Positions 12,325 through 22,494 of a stretch of 64,000 nucleotides of DNA are shown in pieces. The position numbers were made by a program, and so were the translations under genes. Source of the stretch: Fistularia commersonii (Eukaryota; Chordata; Actinopteri; Syngnathiformes; Fistulariidae); assembly GCA_037954325.1 (NCBI GenBank), contig JBBMNZ010000021.1, positions 15,722,616 to 15,786,615 of the forward strand. Reading direction: 5' to 3'. The notes under the pieces are model-generated. The model was not told where the DNA came from and made no database searches. It worked only from the letters and a program-made list of their open reading frames with translations. How positions within the stretch are numbered: the stretch's first letter is position 1; each line of letters starts with the position of its first letter.

Positions 12325-12460
12325 CAGACTCTCCAGTGGTGTGTGTGTTTGGACTGTGGGAGGAGCTCGGAGGAACCCCCTGAGGAGAACACGGAGGCCT
12401 CCTGCGGGAATCCAACCGCGGACCGAGATGGAGCGCTAACCGTTTTAGCAGCGCGCTGCC
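12325..12460 (-). repeat. Dispersed teleost repeat (copy b)
   Basis: Carries TGTGTTTGGACTGTGGGAGG, GAGGAACCCCCTGAGGAGAACA, and a tail that resembles the other copies (AACCGCGGACC, GAGCGCTAACC). It has no coding content. Confidence 0.6.
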
Positions 12461-13154
12461 CTGACACAAACAATTCAAAAAAATCAATACTACATGTCAC
12501 GCTTTTACCTCAGTTTCAGCCGACCGGCATCGAGAAGCCGGGCCTGGAAATGTGACGGAAAAGCAGGAAAAAAAAAAAAAAAAACATCTCGGTTGGTTTC
12601 CAGCAGGATGGACGGGGGACGAAAGGACGGCGGCCTCTGCACAAGGACGCAAACTGCAGGCGGGAATGCTAGCATAACAAGTGCAGACTCGCAGAGACAG
12701 GCTGAGAAGAAGTTCGCAGGCTCTGCCAGCAACAGATGATGGTGCAGAGCGGGCGGCGGCGGAGCGCAGACTGTGGCAACAACACGTGGGAGGGTGTTGG
12801 AAAAGCAGACGTTAATATGTATATAATACATAAAATGCATGGTTAAGCGGATGCCGTGTTTCTGACGGGATCCACGGCAGGGGGCGATGACAACCACGGC
12901 CCGGACGGAGGAAAGGTCGAGACAGCAGCGCCCACGTCGGGTTGAAGAACATCTCGTCCCACAGGCCTCGTCGTGACGTTGACGTCCGGCGCCGGACGGA
13001 GGTCGGCCTAAAAGAGATCTCGCGGGAGGATCTCGCATCATCTTCGTGTTCGAAGAAAACGTTCAAGCTCGGAGGATCCGGATCGGTTCCTGCAAACCAC
13101 CTGATGATGCACCCCACTGAGCAGAAGGTACCAGGTACAGGTGAAGACGTGTGA

Positions 13155-13375
13155 GGGACATGGAGAGGATCGGGGAACGAGTCCAACGTGAGATGTTCTG
13201 GAGGTAAAGTCAGACTGAGATGGTTTGGAGGGGCGGAGAAGATCTGGGTGGAGCTGCCGGGCAGGAGGTCCAGAGGAAGCTCAGAGAGGAGGTCCATGGA
13301 AGTTAAGAGGACGCAGAGGAGAGGGTCACACGGCGACTGGCTGTGAAGAACCCGGAAGGGAAGAAGATCCTACTC
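13155..13375 (+). mobile_element. Degenerate RTE-type LINE 3' end
   Basis: The segment reads GAGATGGTTTGGAGGGGCGG, then GATCTGGGTGGAGCTGCCGG and GGAGGTCCAGAGGAAG, then AGAGGGTCACACGGCG. This order corresponds to the reverse transcriptase C-terminus seen intact at 40011-40481 (motifs RWLGH, ELPGRR, RPKRRFMD, RVRWRK). Frameshifts and deletions make it non-functional. Confidence 0.6.
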
Positions 13376-13939
13376 AAGGGCAGGAGAACAATGAGTCACA
13401 CCGCAGTAATGAAGCTCCAGGTTCTGATCCCGACCCTTGGTGATCCATTCCCATAATGAGGAGGCCGAGGAGCCTCCTCCTGTGGGGTCTCCTGGTTTAT
13501 CTCCAACATGGAGAAGGAAGGCCTCATGCGAGACCTTCACGGGAAGGAGGTGAAGGGCGGCTCCCGCTCCTTCTCATCCCAAGTCCTTAAAATTCACGGC
13601 CGTGATCCCGCCGGCTCCCCGCGGCTCCTCGAGAAATAAAAACTGCATCCCCGCTCCGGAATGAAAATGGTGATGCAGCAGTTGTGTTCTGTCAGGGGGA
13701 GGTGAGGCTGCACGGCGCCGAGGGCGGACGCCTGGTTGGTATTCCTGAGGCTTCGCCGGGGAGGCGGCTGGTGCAGCGCGGACATCACCCTGGAATGTCA
13801 ATGTTCCGGCTCCCGATGCGCTGAGGTAAACACAGACGTGCTGGAACCCGGAGGAACGCGGGTGAAGGTTAGAGCTCCACCGTAGAAGCATCTGCTCAGA
13901 GACTTCATTTAGCGCTTTACCCGTCACGTGATTTCGGTA

Positions 13940-14080
13940 AAAGGACCCATGTTCTCCCCGTGTCTGCGTGGGGTTCCTCGGGGTTCTCCGGGTTCCTCTC
14001 GCAGTCCAAACACATCCAGGAGGTTCTTTGGAGACCCCGCGCTGCCCGGGCCTGTGAATGAGAAGGTGTCCCCGTGATGG
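13940..14080 (+). repeat. Dispersed teleost repeat (copy c)
   Basis: Carries CATGTTCTCCCCGTGTCTGC, then GTGGGGTTCCTC, CAGTCCAAACACATCCAGG and CCTGTGAATGAGAAGG. It is in the opposite orientation to the copy at 19000-19160 and forms part of the inverted pair described separately. Confidence 0.65.
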
Positions 14081-15190
14081 TCCGTCCGCCATTGAGAGGA
14101 GGACGTGGAAGCCACGTCTTGACCTGATCTTCACGTGCACATCCCTGGGAGTCGACTCTGTGAGGTACGCGGGCAGATGTCGAGACGCCTCCTCAGCCTC
14201 GGTCCAGGGGGTCGAGTGTCGATCTACCGCAACATCTCGCCACATGTTTTTCAGGAAACAAAGGACCCACCTGAACCTGGTCACCATCAGGGGAACAGAA
14301 GTGGACGTTGTGGACATCTACAAGTACCTGGGTGTCCACTTGGACAATAAACTGGACTGGACCTTGAACACCAACGCCATCATCAAGAAGGGTCAGAGCC
14401 GACTGTTCTTCCTCAGGAGGCTCAGATCTTTCAAGGTCTGCAGGACCATGCTGCAGATGTTTTACCACTCGGTGGTGTCCGGCGTCATCTTCTACGCTGT
14501 TGTGTGCTGGGCAGCAGGATCAAGACAGGTGACACCAACAGACTCAACATGCTCTTCAGGAGAGCTGGGTCTGTCCTGGGAGTGGAGCTGGAGTCTGTGG
14601 TGCAGGTGTCAGAGATGCTCCTCAGCATCATGGATGTCCATCACCCCCTGCATGGACACTGACATCCTCTCAGAGCTCTTTCAGTCGTAGACTGATCCCA
14701 CCGAGGAGCTCCACTGAACGCCACAGGAGGTCTTTCCTACCTGAGGCTATCAGACTTTTTAATTCCTCTTCCTTCAGCCGAAGGGAATCTTCAAATGTTT
14801 GTACTTTTTAAGACCTTAAAACACTTGATAGCCTCAACCATGACACTTTATATTTTATTGTATTTCTTATTCTCCCTCCTTCCTACTATTATCTATTATC
14901 GCTATGTTTTGCTTGAAACTCTGGCACAACAATTTCCTTCGGGATAAATAAAGTTGTTCTTATCTTATCTTATCTTAACAGTATCATCTCAGCTATTAGC
15001 ATGTAGCCATTAGCACAAGCGGCATTAGCGGTAATGGATCATTTGTGCTTCTTCTTCACCCGTCCGGTCGAGGCAGAAGGCCGCCGCGGTCGGCTGGGAG
15101 AGGTCGTCAACTGCTCGCCGCTGGATGAACGTCTCGACGATTCTAAAGAATGTGACCCGGACCTTCTCCGCATGGAACGAGAGGGTTTTA
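13960..15190. repeat. Left arm of a large inverted repeat (partner 18390-19110)
   Basis: Two blocks here, about 13960-14215 and 14980-15190, read as reverse complements of about 18865-19110 and 18390-18515. Shared words include TCTTCACGTGCACATCCCTG (14131) against the reverse of 18916, and CATTAGCGGTAATGG (15022) against CCATTACCGCTAATG (18459). The L2-like element at 14216-14990 sits between the two blocks of this arm and is absent from the other. Confidence 0.55.
14216..14990 (+). mobile_element. L2-like non-LTR retrotransposon, 5'-truncated, with RT C-terminal region
   Basis: An open stretch from about 14250 to 14520 reads typical reverse transcriptase thumb sequence. It includes DIYKYLGVHLDNKLDW, KKGQSRLFFLRRLRSF and MLQMFYHSVVSGVIFYAVVCW, then loses frame relative to the family. 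It is followed by the 3' segment CAGGAGGTCTTTCCTACCTG, a T-rich UTR, CAATTTCCTTCGGGATAAAT and a (TTATC)n tail at about 14968-14987. A shorter copy with the same 3' part lies at 43480-43790. The clade is assigned from the thumb motif and the pentanucleotide tail, from memory. Confidence 0.75.
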
Positions 15191-16355
15191 CTTTTGCACA
15201 TGTGACCCTGTGATTGGTCCGGGGTGAAGCCGCCTCTCGTCCAGTGACGGCTGGACGGACTCCGGCTGCTAACTGGATGAGTGAGCGTGACCACGTGGTC
15301 ACCCCATCGCACAGCTTCACGCCGGCTCTTCCGATCGGCCGCAACAGGCGCGACGGAGGCCCGGAACGGATTGAGCCTGAAGGATCCAGCCCGGTTTGGC
15401 CGCGGCGCCGCCAACATCTGGATCCAGAATCCCTCCTCCCTCCTGGGGAACCGGCTCTCTCCGCATCCGACTAATCCACTCACGAAACAGCTGGATTGTT
15501 ATGTAACACGCGGCGCGGGGCTAGCTCCAACTAGCCGCGGGCCCTTTGGAGAACGCGAACAGAGATTAAGTCGAATTTCCACCGGCTCACGCGGTTTGGA
15601 CGTTACGTCCATTGACGGTCATGTGCGCGTTCATCTATCAGCGCCAAACGGCTTTAAGGCTGTCAAGCCCCGGCTCAACAATTTTCAATTCCTTAATAAT
15701 TTATTGATGGCGGGCAGTCAAATTGCATATCAATAATGTAGAAGGGCTCAGTGCAATGTTGATACAAAACACCCTCGGCTCATTCATGCTCGCCGACCTG
15801 CAGACGTACGCACTACGCTCAGGCACGGGTCCGAGCCGCGCCGCGCTAGTCGACGGCGCCGCCGCGCCGACGCCTCTGGCTTCTTCCCGATACGTCCGTC
15901 TGTCAGAAAAAGTCGCCGACCCCGAGGAGCGAAGGTAGGGGGTTAACGGAGCGGCGCCACACGTGCGTCGCATCCTCCAGACACGTATGCATGGGATTTT
16001 GAAGAAGAACGTAGCGGATCTGCCAATCCGGGCGTCCCGCTATCATGGCGGCCCCCGCCCTCGGTCACGCCGCCTGTTTGGGAACGGGCCAATCACGCAT
16101 GTAGGACAAATGAAGTGACCAATGGAGGATTTCCATCTAGGTCAGCATCTTTTATTCAGAAGGCGGCGTGCACGGTTACATGCCATCCCGCCCCGGGGGC
16201 CCTGTGGAGACCCACTCCGCCACCGAGAGATGGCCCACCATTTTGTTCTGCTTTGAAAATGATCTCCATGCATGAGATTAGCTGGGGGGCCCACGAGCTC
16301 TTCCCTTTGTTGTGCATCCCACTTTGGATATTTCCCGGCCGGCGTGTGTGTGTGC

Positions 16356-16391
<36 letters not shown>

Positions 16392-16737
16392 ACCGTGCCA
16401 GGCTGCAGTGGAGAGCATGCGCGTGCTTCATCTGTGTTCAACGCCGGCTGAATCCCATCTCAGAGGAGACATCTGATGCCCGTTCGCCGCGTGCAGACGT
16501 AGAGGAAAACCTCCATCGGTCTGCATCCAAAACTGTGCACGTTCATGCATCTCATATGTGTGCGTGTGTGTGTGAGTAATGTGGTGTCAAAGATAAAACT
16601 TGACATTTGAAGATCACAAGAGGCTCTCACCGGTGCCATTTTGCTGAACTGTACATGAACCCCCCCCCGCTCCGGTCCACGGCTAATCACTCTGAAATAT
16701 GGGCTGCTCGCGCTCGTGTGGGGGAATGACAACACGG

Positions 16738-16739
16738 GA

Positions 16740-16770
<31 letters not shown>
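16738..16770. repeat. (GGC)n trinucleotide repeat
   Basis: About ten GGC units in a GC-rich stretch near 16.74 kb, 170 bases before a (TG)n(GA)n compound microsatellite. No gene is recognised next to it. Confidence 0.9.
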
Positions 16771-16773
<3 letters not shown>

Positions 16774-16916
16774 TCCTCGGGCTCTCCGCTCGCGGACGCC
16801 GGAGGTGAGAGGTGAAGCTCCGCCATAGCACTGCACCAAAATGGAAGACGGCGTCTCTCAGCCGCCGGTTTCCCTGCACAGACTTCAAGCAGAAGCGAAG
16901 CAAGTCGACACACAGT

Positions 16917-16925
16917 GTGTGTGTT

Positions 16926-16985
<60 letters not shown>
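16917..16985. repeat. Compound (TG)n(GA)n microsatellite
   Basis: A TG run (about 16917-16947) passes directly into a GA run to about 16984. Confidence 0.95.
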
Positions 16986-16987
<2 letters not shown>

Positions 16988-17650
16988 GGGATGTGGTTGC
17001 TATAGTAACCATCTGGTGGGTCTGAACTGTTCCTCCCTGGCATTCATTTCATCATATTGAACCTCTGTCTCTCTTCCTCCACTCTCACTTTGTTTATCCC
17101 CCCTCTTTCCCTCCTTCTCTCCTGGCACTCCATCTCTCTTATCTGTTCATCTCCCTCTCATGATGCTCTCGCCTCCCGCCTCGGCCCGCCACCCTTCTTC
17201 CTCTCCTCGCCGCTTCTCCCCTCACTTTTCCTCCCGGTGCGTTCGACGCCGTCGGACCTGGACTCCCGCCCTTTTGGAGCGCGGCGCCAGGACGATGTCC
17301 AAGAGTTAATTCGGGTCTTCGAAAAAAAAAAAAAAAACAGGGTCTGGGATCTGAGGGGAGACGGCGCTGAAAGATTGACGTCATCCGGAAGCGTGATTAA
17401 GACGGGGTTCGGCCGCCGTCCCGTCACGACGGTCAAACCCTCGCTCACGCCTGACGTAGATCCTTCTCGCTGAAGAAGACAGAAAGCGCCGGCGTGTCAC
17501 AACGGCGGGTATATTTATTAATTTCTCCTAAAAGATAAAAAAGCCAGACTGCGTTTCCTCCCCCCTCTCCTGTTAGCGGCTGTCCTTGTGAATCCCTGAC
17601 AGAGGCTCCATCGGCAGGAGAATACCTGAGCCCAATGCCAATAGAGCCAC

Positions 17651-17684
<34 letters not shown>

Positions 17685-18389
17685 TTCATGCGTGCATCTG
17701 CACACAAACACAAATGTCTGAATGCACACACACACACACACATTGTGGCGTGTAAACCCGGTTGATGGAGGAGACGAGGTGCTTTTTCCTTTTCGCTCCC
17801 CCGTGGCTCGGTGTGTGTGTGAGGTCACTGCGGGTGTTTCCCCGCTGACGACACAAAGGTCAGCCGGAGGAGCTGCGAGGAGAGGATCTGCGCGGCGTGG
17901 AGCGCAGCAGCGGTTGGAGGTCGAGCTTCTCCTTCCGGGCGCCGCCGACCCGCGGACGCTTTCCCGCCTCTCCCCGGTCTTTTCGGTCCTCCGCACCCTC
18001 ACGTCGCTCCTCGCCTTCGTCCTTCCTTCTCCTTCCGCACCTGACGCTGCTTATGTAACCTCCCAGATTTCCACATCCCGGCTTGTCCCTGCCTCCTTCC
18101 GCTGCCAAAAGCCAATGCGATAAAATATCGCGGGACGGCTTATTAAGACAAGCGAGAGTGGATTTAAACGCCCATGCAGAGGTGAGAGGCGTCCAGAGTC
18201 ATTCTGCTCTTGAAGTCCGAACCCGAGGCGAGCATGGTAGAACTTCTCGAGGCCTCGGGAGGCTTCCGGGACGTGTGAACGTCATTATGATGGCGCTGTT
18301 TTTTTGTTTTGGTTTTATCTGGCGTCAAAAGTCAGCTCAGATCAGATGTGGAATCACGACGCGGTCGTCTGGAGACGCTTTCCATGTGG

Positions 18390-19110
18390 AGCAGGTCCGG
18401 ACCACAAGACGTTCATCCAGCGGAGAGCGAGTCAGGTACAGAAGAAGCACAAACGCTCCATTACCGCTAATGCCACTTGTGCTAACGGCTACGTGCTAAT
18501 AGCTGGTATGATACCGTTTAAAACATCTGGCGAGATGTTGCGGTGGATCGGCACTCGCCGCCCTGGACAGATGAGAGAGCCCAGGGACTCTGGAGAAGAT
18601 CTGAGGTTGCCGCACTGATGATGGGATGTGAATGGATCCTTCAGCGAGGAAGCCTCTGGTGGCACCACCAGAGGCTAGGCTAACGTCAACTGTTAGCTTC
18701 CTCGCACAGAAGGTTTCTGAAGCAGAGAGAGGGTGTCCTCCTCCCAGGATGGAGATCTGAAGATGGTTCTCCGGAGGAGGAGCTCGGTGAAGGTCCTAGA
18801 AAACCAAAGTGGTTCTCTCGCTCTGCAGCTTCTCCAGGCAGGTTCCTCCTCAGAGGTCACACCGAGGCTGAGGAGGCGTCTCGACATCTGCCCGCATACC
18901 TCACAGAGTCGGCTCCCAGGGATGTGCACGTGAAGATCATGTCTAGACGTGGCTTCCACGTCCTCCTCTCAATGGCGGACGGACCATCACGGGGACACCT
19001 TCTCATTGACAGGTCTTGGCAGTGCAGGGTCTCCAAGGAACCTCCTGCTTGTGTTTGGACTGCGGGAGGAACCCGGAGAACCCTGAGGAACCCCACGCAG
19101 ACACGGGGAG
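18390..19110. repeat. Right arm of the large inverted repeat
   Basis: Reverse-complement partner of 13960-15190. The block at 18865-19110 includes CCTCACAGAGTCGGCTCCCAG, GTGGCTTCCACGTCCTCCTC and TCAATGGCGGACGGACCATC, each found reversed near 14090-14175. I do not know the repeat family. Confidence 0.55.
18644..18705. repeat. Nested inverted repeats (three-way-junction-like hairpin)
   Basis: Outer arms GCGAGGAAGC (18644-18653) and GCTTCCTCGC (18696-18705) enclose two hairpins. One is GCCTCTGGTGG, CA, CCACCAGAGGC (18652-18675). The other is GCTAAC, seven bases, GTTAGC (18679-18697). The outer and inner stems share one or two bases at the junctions. Confidence 0.8.
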
Positions 19111-19160
19111 AACATGGAGACTCCACACTCTGTGGGAGCCGGAGACCTTCTAGCTGCGAG
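19000..19160 (-). repeat. Dispersed teleost repeat (copy d)
   Basis: Carries TGTTTGGACTGCGGGAGGAA, then CCGGAGAACCCTGAGGAACC, CCACGCAGACACGGGGAGAA and CATGGAGACTCCACAC. This is the clearest minus-orientation copy in the window. Confidence 0.65.
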
Positions 19161-19864
19161 CAGGTAGTACTCACTGCTGCGCTGCCTCTTCCATCCAGTA
19201 ACATCTAAACATCCAGGAAGTCTTGGTGTCATCCTTTAGATCCCATTTTGGTTTCATTTCCACATTCCAACGTAGAAGCTCCTGGACACTTAAGAAATCG
19301 GGACTTTTCCTGAAGATGCTTCACCTCTGAGGAGCTTCTGCTCTCCGTTGAGTCGGCGGAGGGGGGCGTCAGATCTCATCCCAGCTCCTCCAGCTCAGCT
19401 CCACGTCTGAGGCTAACATTCAGCCTCCATCTTCTCCTCCTTCCTTCTGCTGCTTGGACGATCCTCCTCCTCCTCCGTTCATCTCCTGAGGAAACAGCAA
19501 GGCTCCATCTTGGGGCCTTATGGATCCCACCTGCCTGGTTCCTCCTCCCCTGAGCTCTTTGTCCACCTGAACTCACCAGCCGCTGTGTTTCTGAATTAAA
19601 AGCTCTCCCGTCGCAGCGGCGACTATTCTAGGAGGTTCGAGCGGTGGAGATAAGACAGCGTGGTTTCCATGGTGTTCCACGCCGGAGGAAAAATACACCC
19701 AAGATCCATCTCACGTTGTTTGGGTTCCTTCCTTTTCACAGCAGCATCCTTCAAAAGAACATACATTTGATGACATGTGAATGAAGAAGGTTCCTCAGGG
19801 TTCCTCCCACCATCCAAACACATGCGGGAGGTTAATTGTTCAAAAATGTGAGTGAGAAGGCGAA

Positions 19865-19939
19865 TGGATGGATGGATGGATGGATGGATAAAGGGAAAAT
19901 GTATTGATGGATGGATTGGATAGATGGATGGACGGATGG

Positions 19940-19975
<36 letters not shown>

Positions 19976-20150
19976 ATGGATGGATGGATGGATGGATGGA
20001 TGGATGGATGGATGGATGGATGGATGGATGAATAGATAAAGGGAAAATGTATTGATGGATGGATGGATGGATGGATGGATGGATGGATGGATGGATGGAC
20101 GGATGGATGGACGGATGGATGGATGGATGGACGGATGGACGGAGGGATGG
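19865..20150. repeat. (TGGA)n tetranucleotide array
   Basis: About 285 bases of TGGA units, with occasional TGGACGGA and a twice-occurring interruption TAAAGGGAAAATGTATTGAT (near 19888 and 20036). The second interruption suggests internal duplication of the array. Translations rich in IHPS on the minus strand are artefacts of this repeat. Confidence 0.95.
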
Positions 20151-21049
20151 ACAAACACCCTCCTCTGTGGATTCCACCCACAGGAATCATTTTATGACAG
20201 AGTGAGGTAGCTTCTGCTTGATCCTCCTCGGCTGAAGATCACGACCAACCCCGAGCGAACGTGCAAAGCACACCGACGTGCTGATGGACCAGAAGCTCCT
20301 TCAGATGGAGTTGCAGACCTGCATCTAAATTCCATCTCCTTCTCCCCAGCGGGAGCTCATCTTCTTCTCCACCCGCCAAGATGAACCTCGGGGTGGTGGC
20401 GGTGGAGCGGGGGCTCCCATCCTGTGCGGGAGGAGCGACGGCCGCCATTGTGGCGGTTGACCGCTGTCTCAGAAGAAGGGACAGCCTCTGCAGGATAACA
20501 CGGAGAATAGGGGGTCTTGAGAGGAGAAGGTGGAGATAAGGGAGCGGAGAACATCCCATTAAAGACGGCGATGCTATCAAGCTGAACCTCAGGGAAGACC
20601 GTTCTGCTCCGAACCCGTCCAGAGCGAGGTGCATCTGTTGCCATGGTACCCGGCCCGGCTAGCCCCTTTCATGTCTGGTGAAGGGGGGGAAGGGGGGGGG
20701 GGGGGGGCGTACGCGTGCACGTGTTTCCCGGCGTTAAGAAGCGTCTCGTCACACCGCATGAATCATTCAGTCACCGCAGCAGAGTTGGAAATGTCGTGCC
20801 TCATCAGCGTCCCCGTCCCCCCGGGAACGCTCCACGCCATCCGGATCACGGGGAACTCGATAAAAGAGAAGAGGCCGAGATTTCCCCTCGGCGGCGGCGG
20901 ACGTGCACGTCGCCTGCTCATCCTGTAGAGGGTCTCACCCCGGAGCCGTCACTGGACTCGCCACATTCACCCTCTCGCTATCACCCCCGACACCCCGCCA
21001 TCCGAAGGTCGGGTCGCAAATAGAGCCGCGCTAGCAATCGGACATTTCC

Positions 21050-21230
21050 GGGGTCTCCGGTGAAGCTCCTGCGAGGGTTTGGCCCGCCTGAGGAACCCTG
21101 AGGAACCTCACGCAGACACTCCCTCATCCACGCGTCTGGACGACGCCGTTTCCCCGGAGAACCCTGAGGAACCACGGCTGGAGACTCCACACCCGTGGGA
21201 ATCCAACCGCGGACCAAAAACCCCCGCGGC
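21050..21230 (-). repeat. Dispersed teleost repeat (copy e)
   Basis: Contains GCCTGAGGAACCCTGAGGAA, CTCACGCAGACACTCC, GGAGACTCCACACCCGTGGG and AATCCAACCGCGGACC. It lies just beyond the presumed 3' end of the CaMKII inhibitor gene. Confidence 0.6.
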
Positions 21231-21337
21231 TTCATCCCGGAGCGCCGCTAAACCCGACGCGCACCTTCCCGGCCCTGACCCTTCCGCGAAAATCCCTCCA
21301 ATCAGTGCTGAGCAGCCAGTGGTACTTTGCCATCGTC

Positions 21338-21343
21338 TTTATT
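21338..21343 (-). terminator. Probable poly(A) signal of the CaMKII inhibitor gene
   Basis: The minus strand reads AATAAA about 1.15 kb after the stop codon at 22495. Long 3' UTRs are usual for camk2n genes, so this is the best candidate, but no transcript confirms it. Confidence 0.45.
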
Positions 21344-22156
21344 ACAAGATATTAGGCCACTGTACAAGTCGGCGTGAGTCGTACAGTACAACGCAGAGTT
21401 AAGACCGTTTCTTGAGGTTTGTCATTCAAAGCTGTATACGAGGTGCTTCAAGAATACACAAGAGTTCAGAAACTACTGCCGGGGCATGCATGATTTCATA
21501 TTCGCCATGCATGAGTTGGTATTTTCAGTGTTGGTTGGTTTTTTTTGTTTTGTTTTGTTTTGTTTTTTTTTTTTCTTTAAGAAAAGAGCCCTAGAAATGG
21601 CAACCCAACCAATCGATAATCCATTATGAGTAAACGTATAAAGCACGAAAAAAAACAAGTTCTCGGGTACAGTATATGCCCTCATGAGATTTGGCACGCA
21701 CGATAATGCACAATGCAATATAAATAGTTTATCAATAGGGTGTGTGTACAGTCAGGTTACAGGATCAACCAATCCAGGTGAAGCCCGGGAAGCTTACACA
21801 CAGGTGGGAGGGGGCGGGGCTTAGAAAGGAGGATGAAAAAAAAAACAAAAAAACACACTCATTTGTCCGTCACACACACACACACACACACACACACGCA
21901 GTCCCTCTGGCTTCACCGCAGAAGAAAAAAAAAAACAACTAATAACCGATCGATAAATGACGTCTAAATGATTTCCAAGGTTGTGCGCGGAAACGAGCCG
22001 CCGTGTCCGTATTTACAAAACCTCCGACTCGCCGAGGAGGAGAAAGAGCGCTGCCGTCGCTGCTGGACAGGAGAGCTGTGTGCTTTAGGTTCCATCTTCA
22101 TCTGCTCCTGCTTCCTGGACCTGATTTCTGCATTTCCACAGCATCACACACACCTC

Positions 22157-22159
22157 ACT

Positions 22160-22190
<31 letters not shown>

Positions 22191-22252
22191 GACTGCTGCC
22201 TGCTTCTCCCACTTTTTGAATTTATGGCGAAAAACCCTGTCAGCGAGGGTGT

Positions 22253-22284
<32 letters not shown>
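22157..22284. repeat. Two opposed dinucleotide runs in the CaMKII inhibitor 3' UTR
   Basis: (CA)n at about 22157-22188 and (TG)n at about 22249-22284 lie 60 bases apart in opposite sense. In the minus-strand transcript they read (TG)n and (CA)n and could pair as a long hairpin in the 3' UTR. Confidence 0.8.
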
Positions 22285-22494
22285 CGAAGAGGAGGAGGGG
22301 GTCCTGCCATCTCCTGCCCCCGCTGCCCTGTCACCCGGATGCCCGCGACCGACTTTGGGGGTTGGAGGTGGAGGAGGTGGAGGTGCTGCTTGCTGCCACA
22401 TGAGAGAAAGTGCTTATATACAGTGTCTTTGGATTGGAACTGCTGGACGCCGCCATAGAAAATCTCCAGAGTGTCTGTCAGGGGTCGGTGGGCT

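Larger units (their letters stand above)
12075..21337. other. Gene-poor, repeat-rich intergenic region
   Basis: No protein gene is supported here. The segment holds LINE remnants (13155-13375 and 14216-14990), copies of the dispersed GCAGACRC repeat, an inverted repeat pair (13960-15190 with 18390-19110), (GGC)n at 16738-16770, (TG)n(GA)n at 16917-16985 and a (TGGA)n array at 19865-20150. Open frames at 14058 (reverse transcriptase), 19623 (TGGA repeat) and 20239-20644 are repeat-derived or unsupported. The minus-strand frame starting MATDAPRSG at 20644 has no recognisable domain. Confidence 0.5.

Noticed and set aside
14058..14690. 210-codon frame as a host gene
   Set aside because: The middle part is LINE reverse transcriptase thumb sequence and the element ends in a TTATC tail. 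It is a transposon fragment fused by chance to upstream repeat DNA.
19623..20190. Long minus-strand frames rich in IHPS
   Set aside because: They are translations of the (TGGA)n array.
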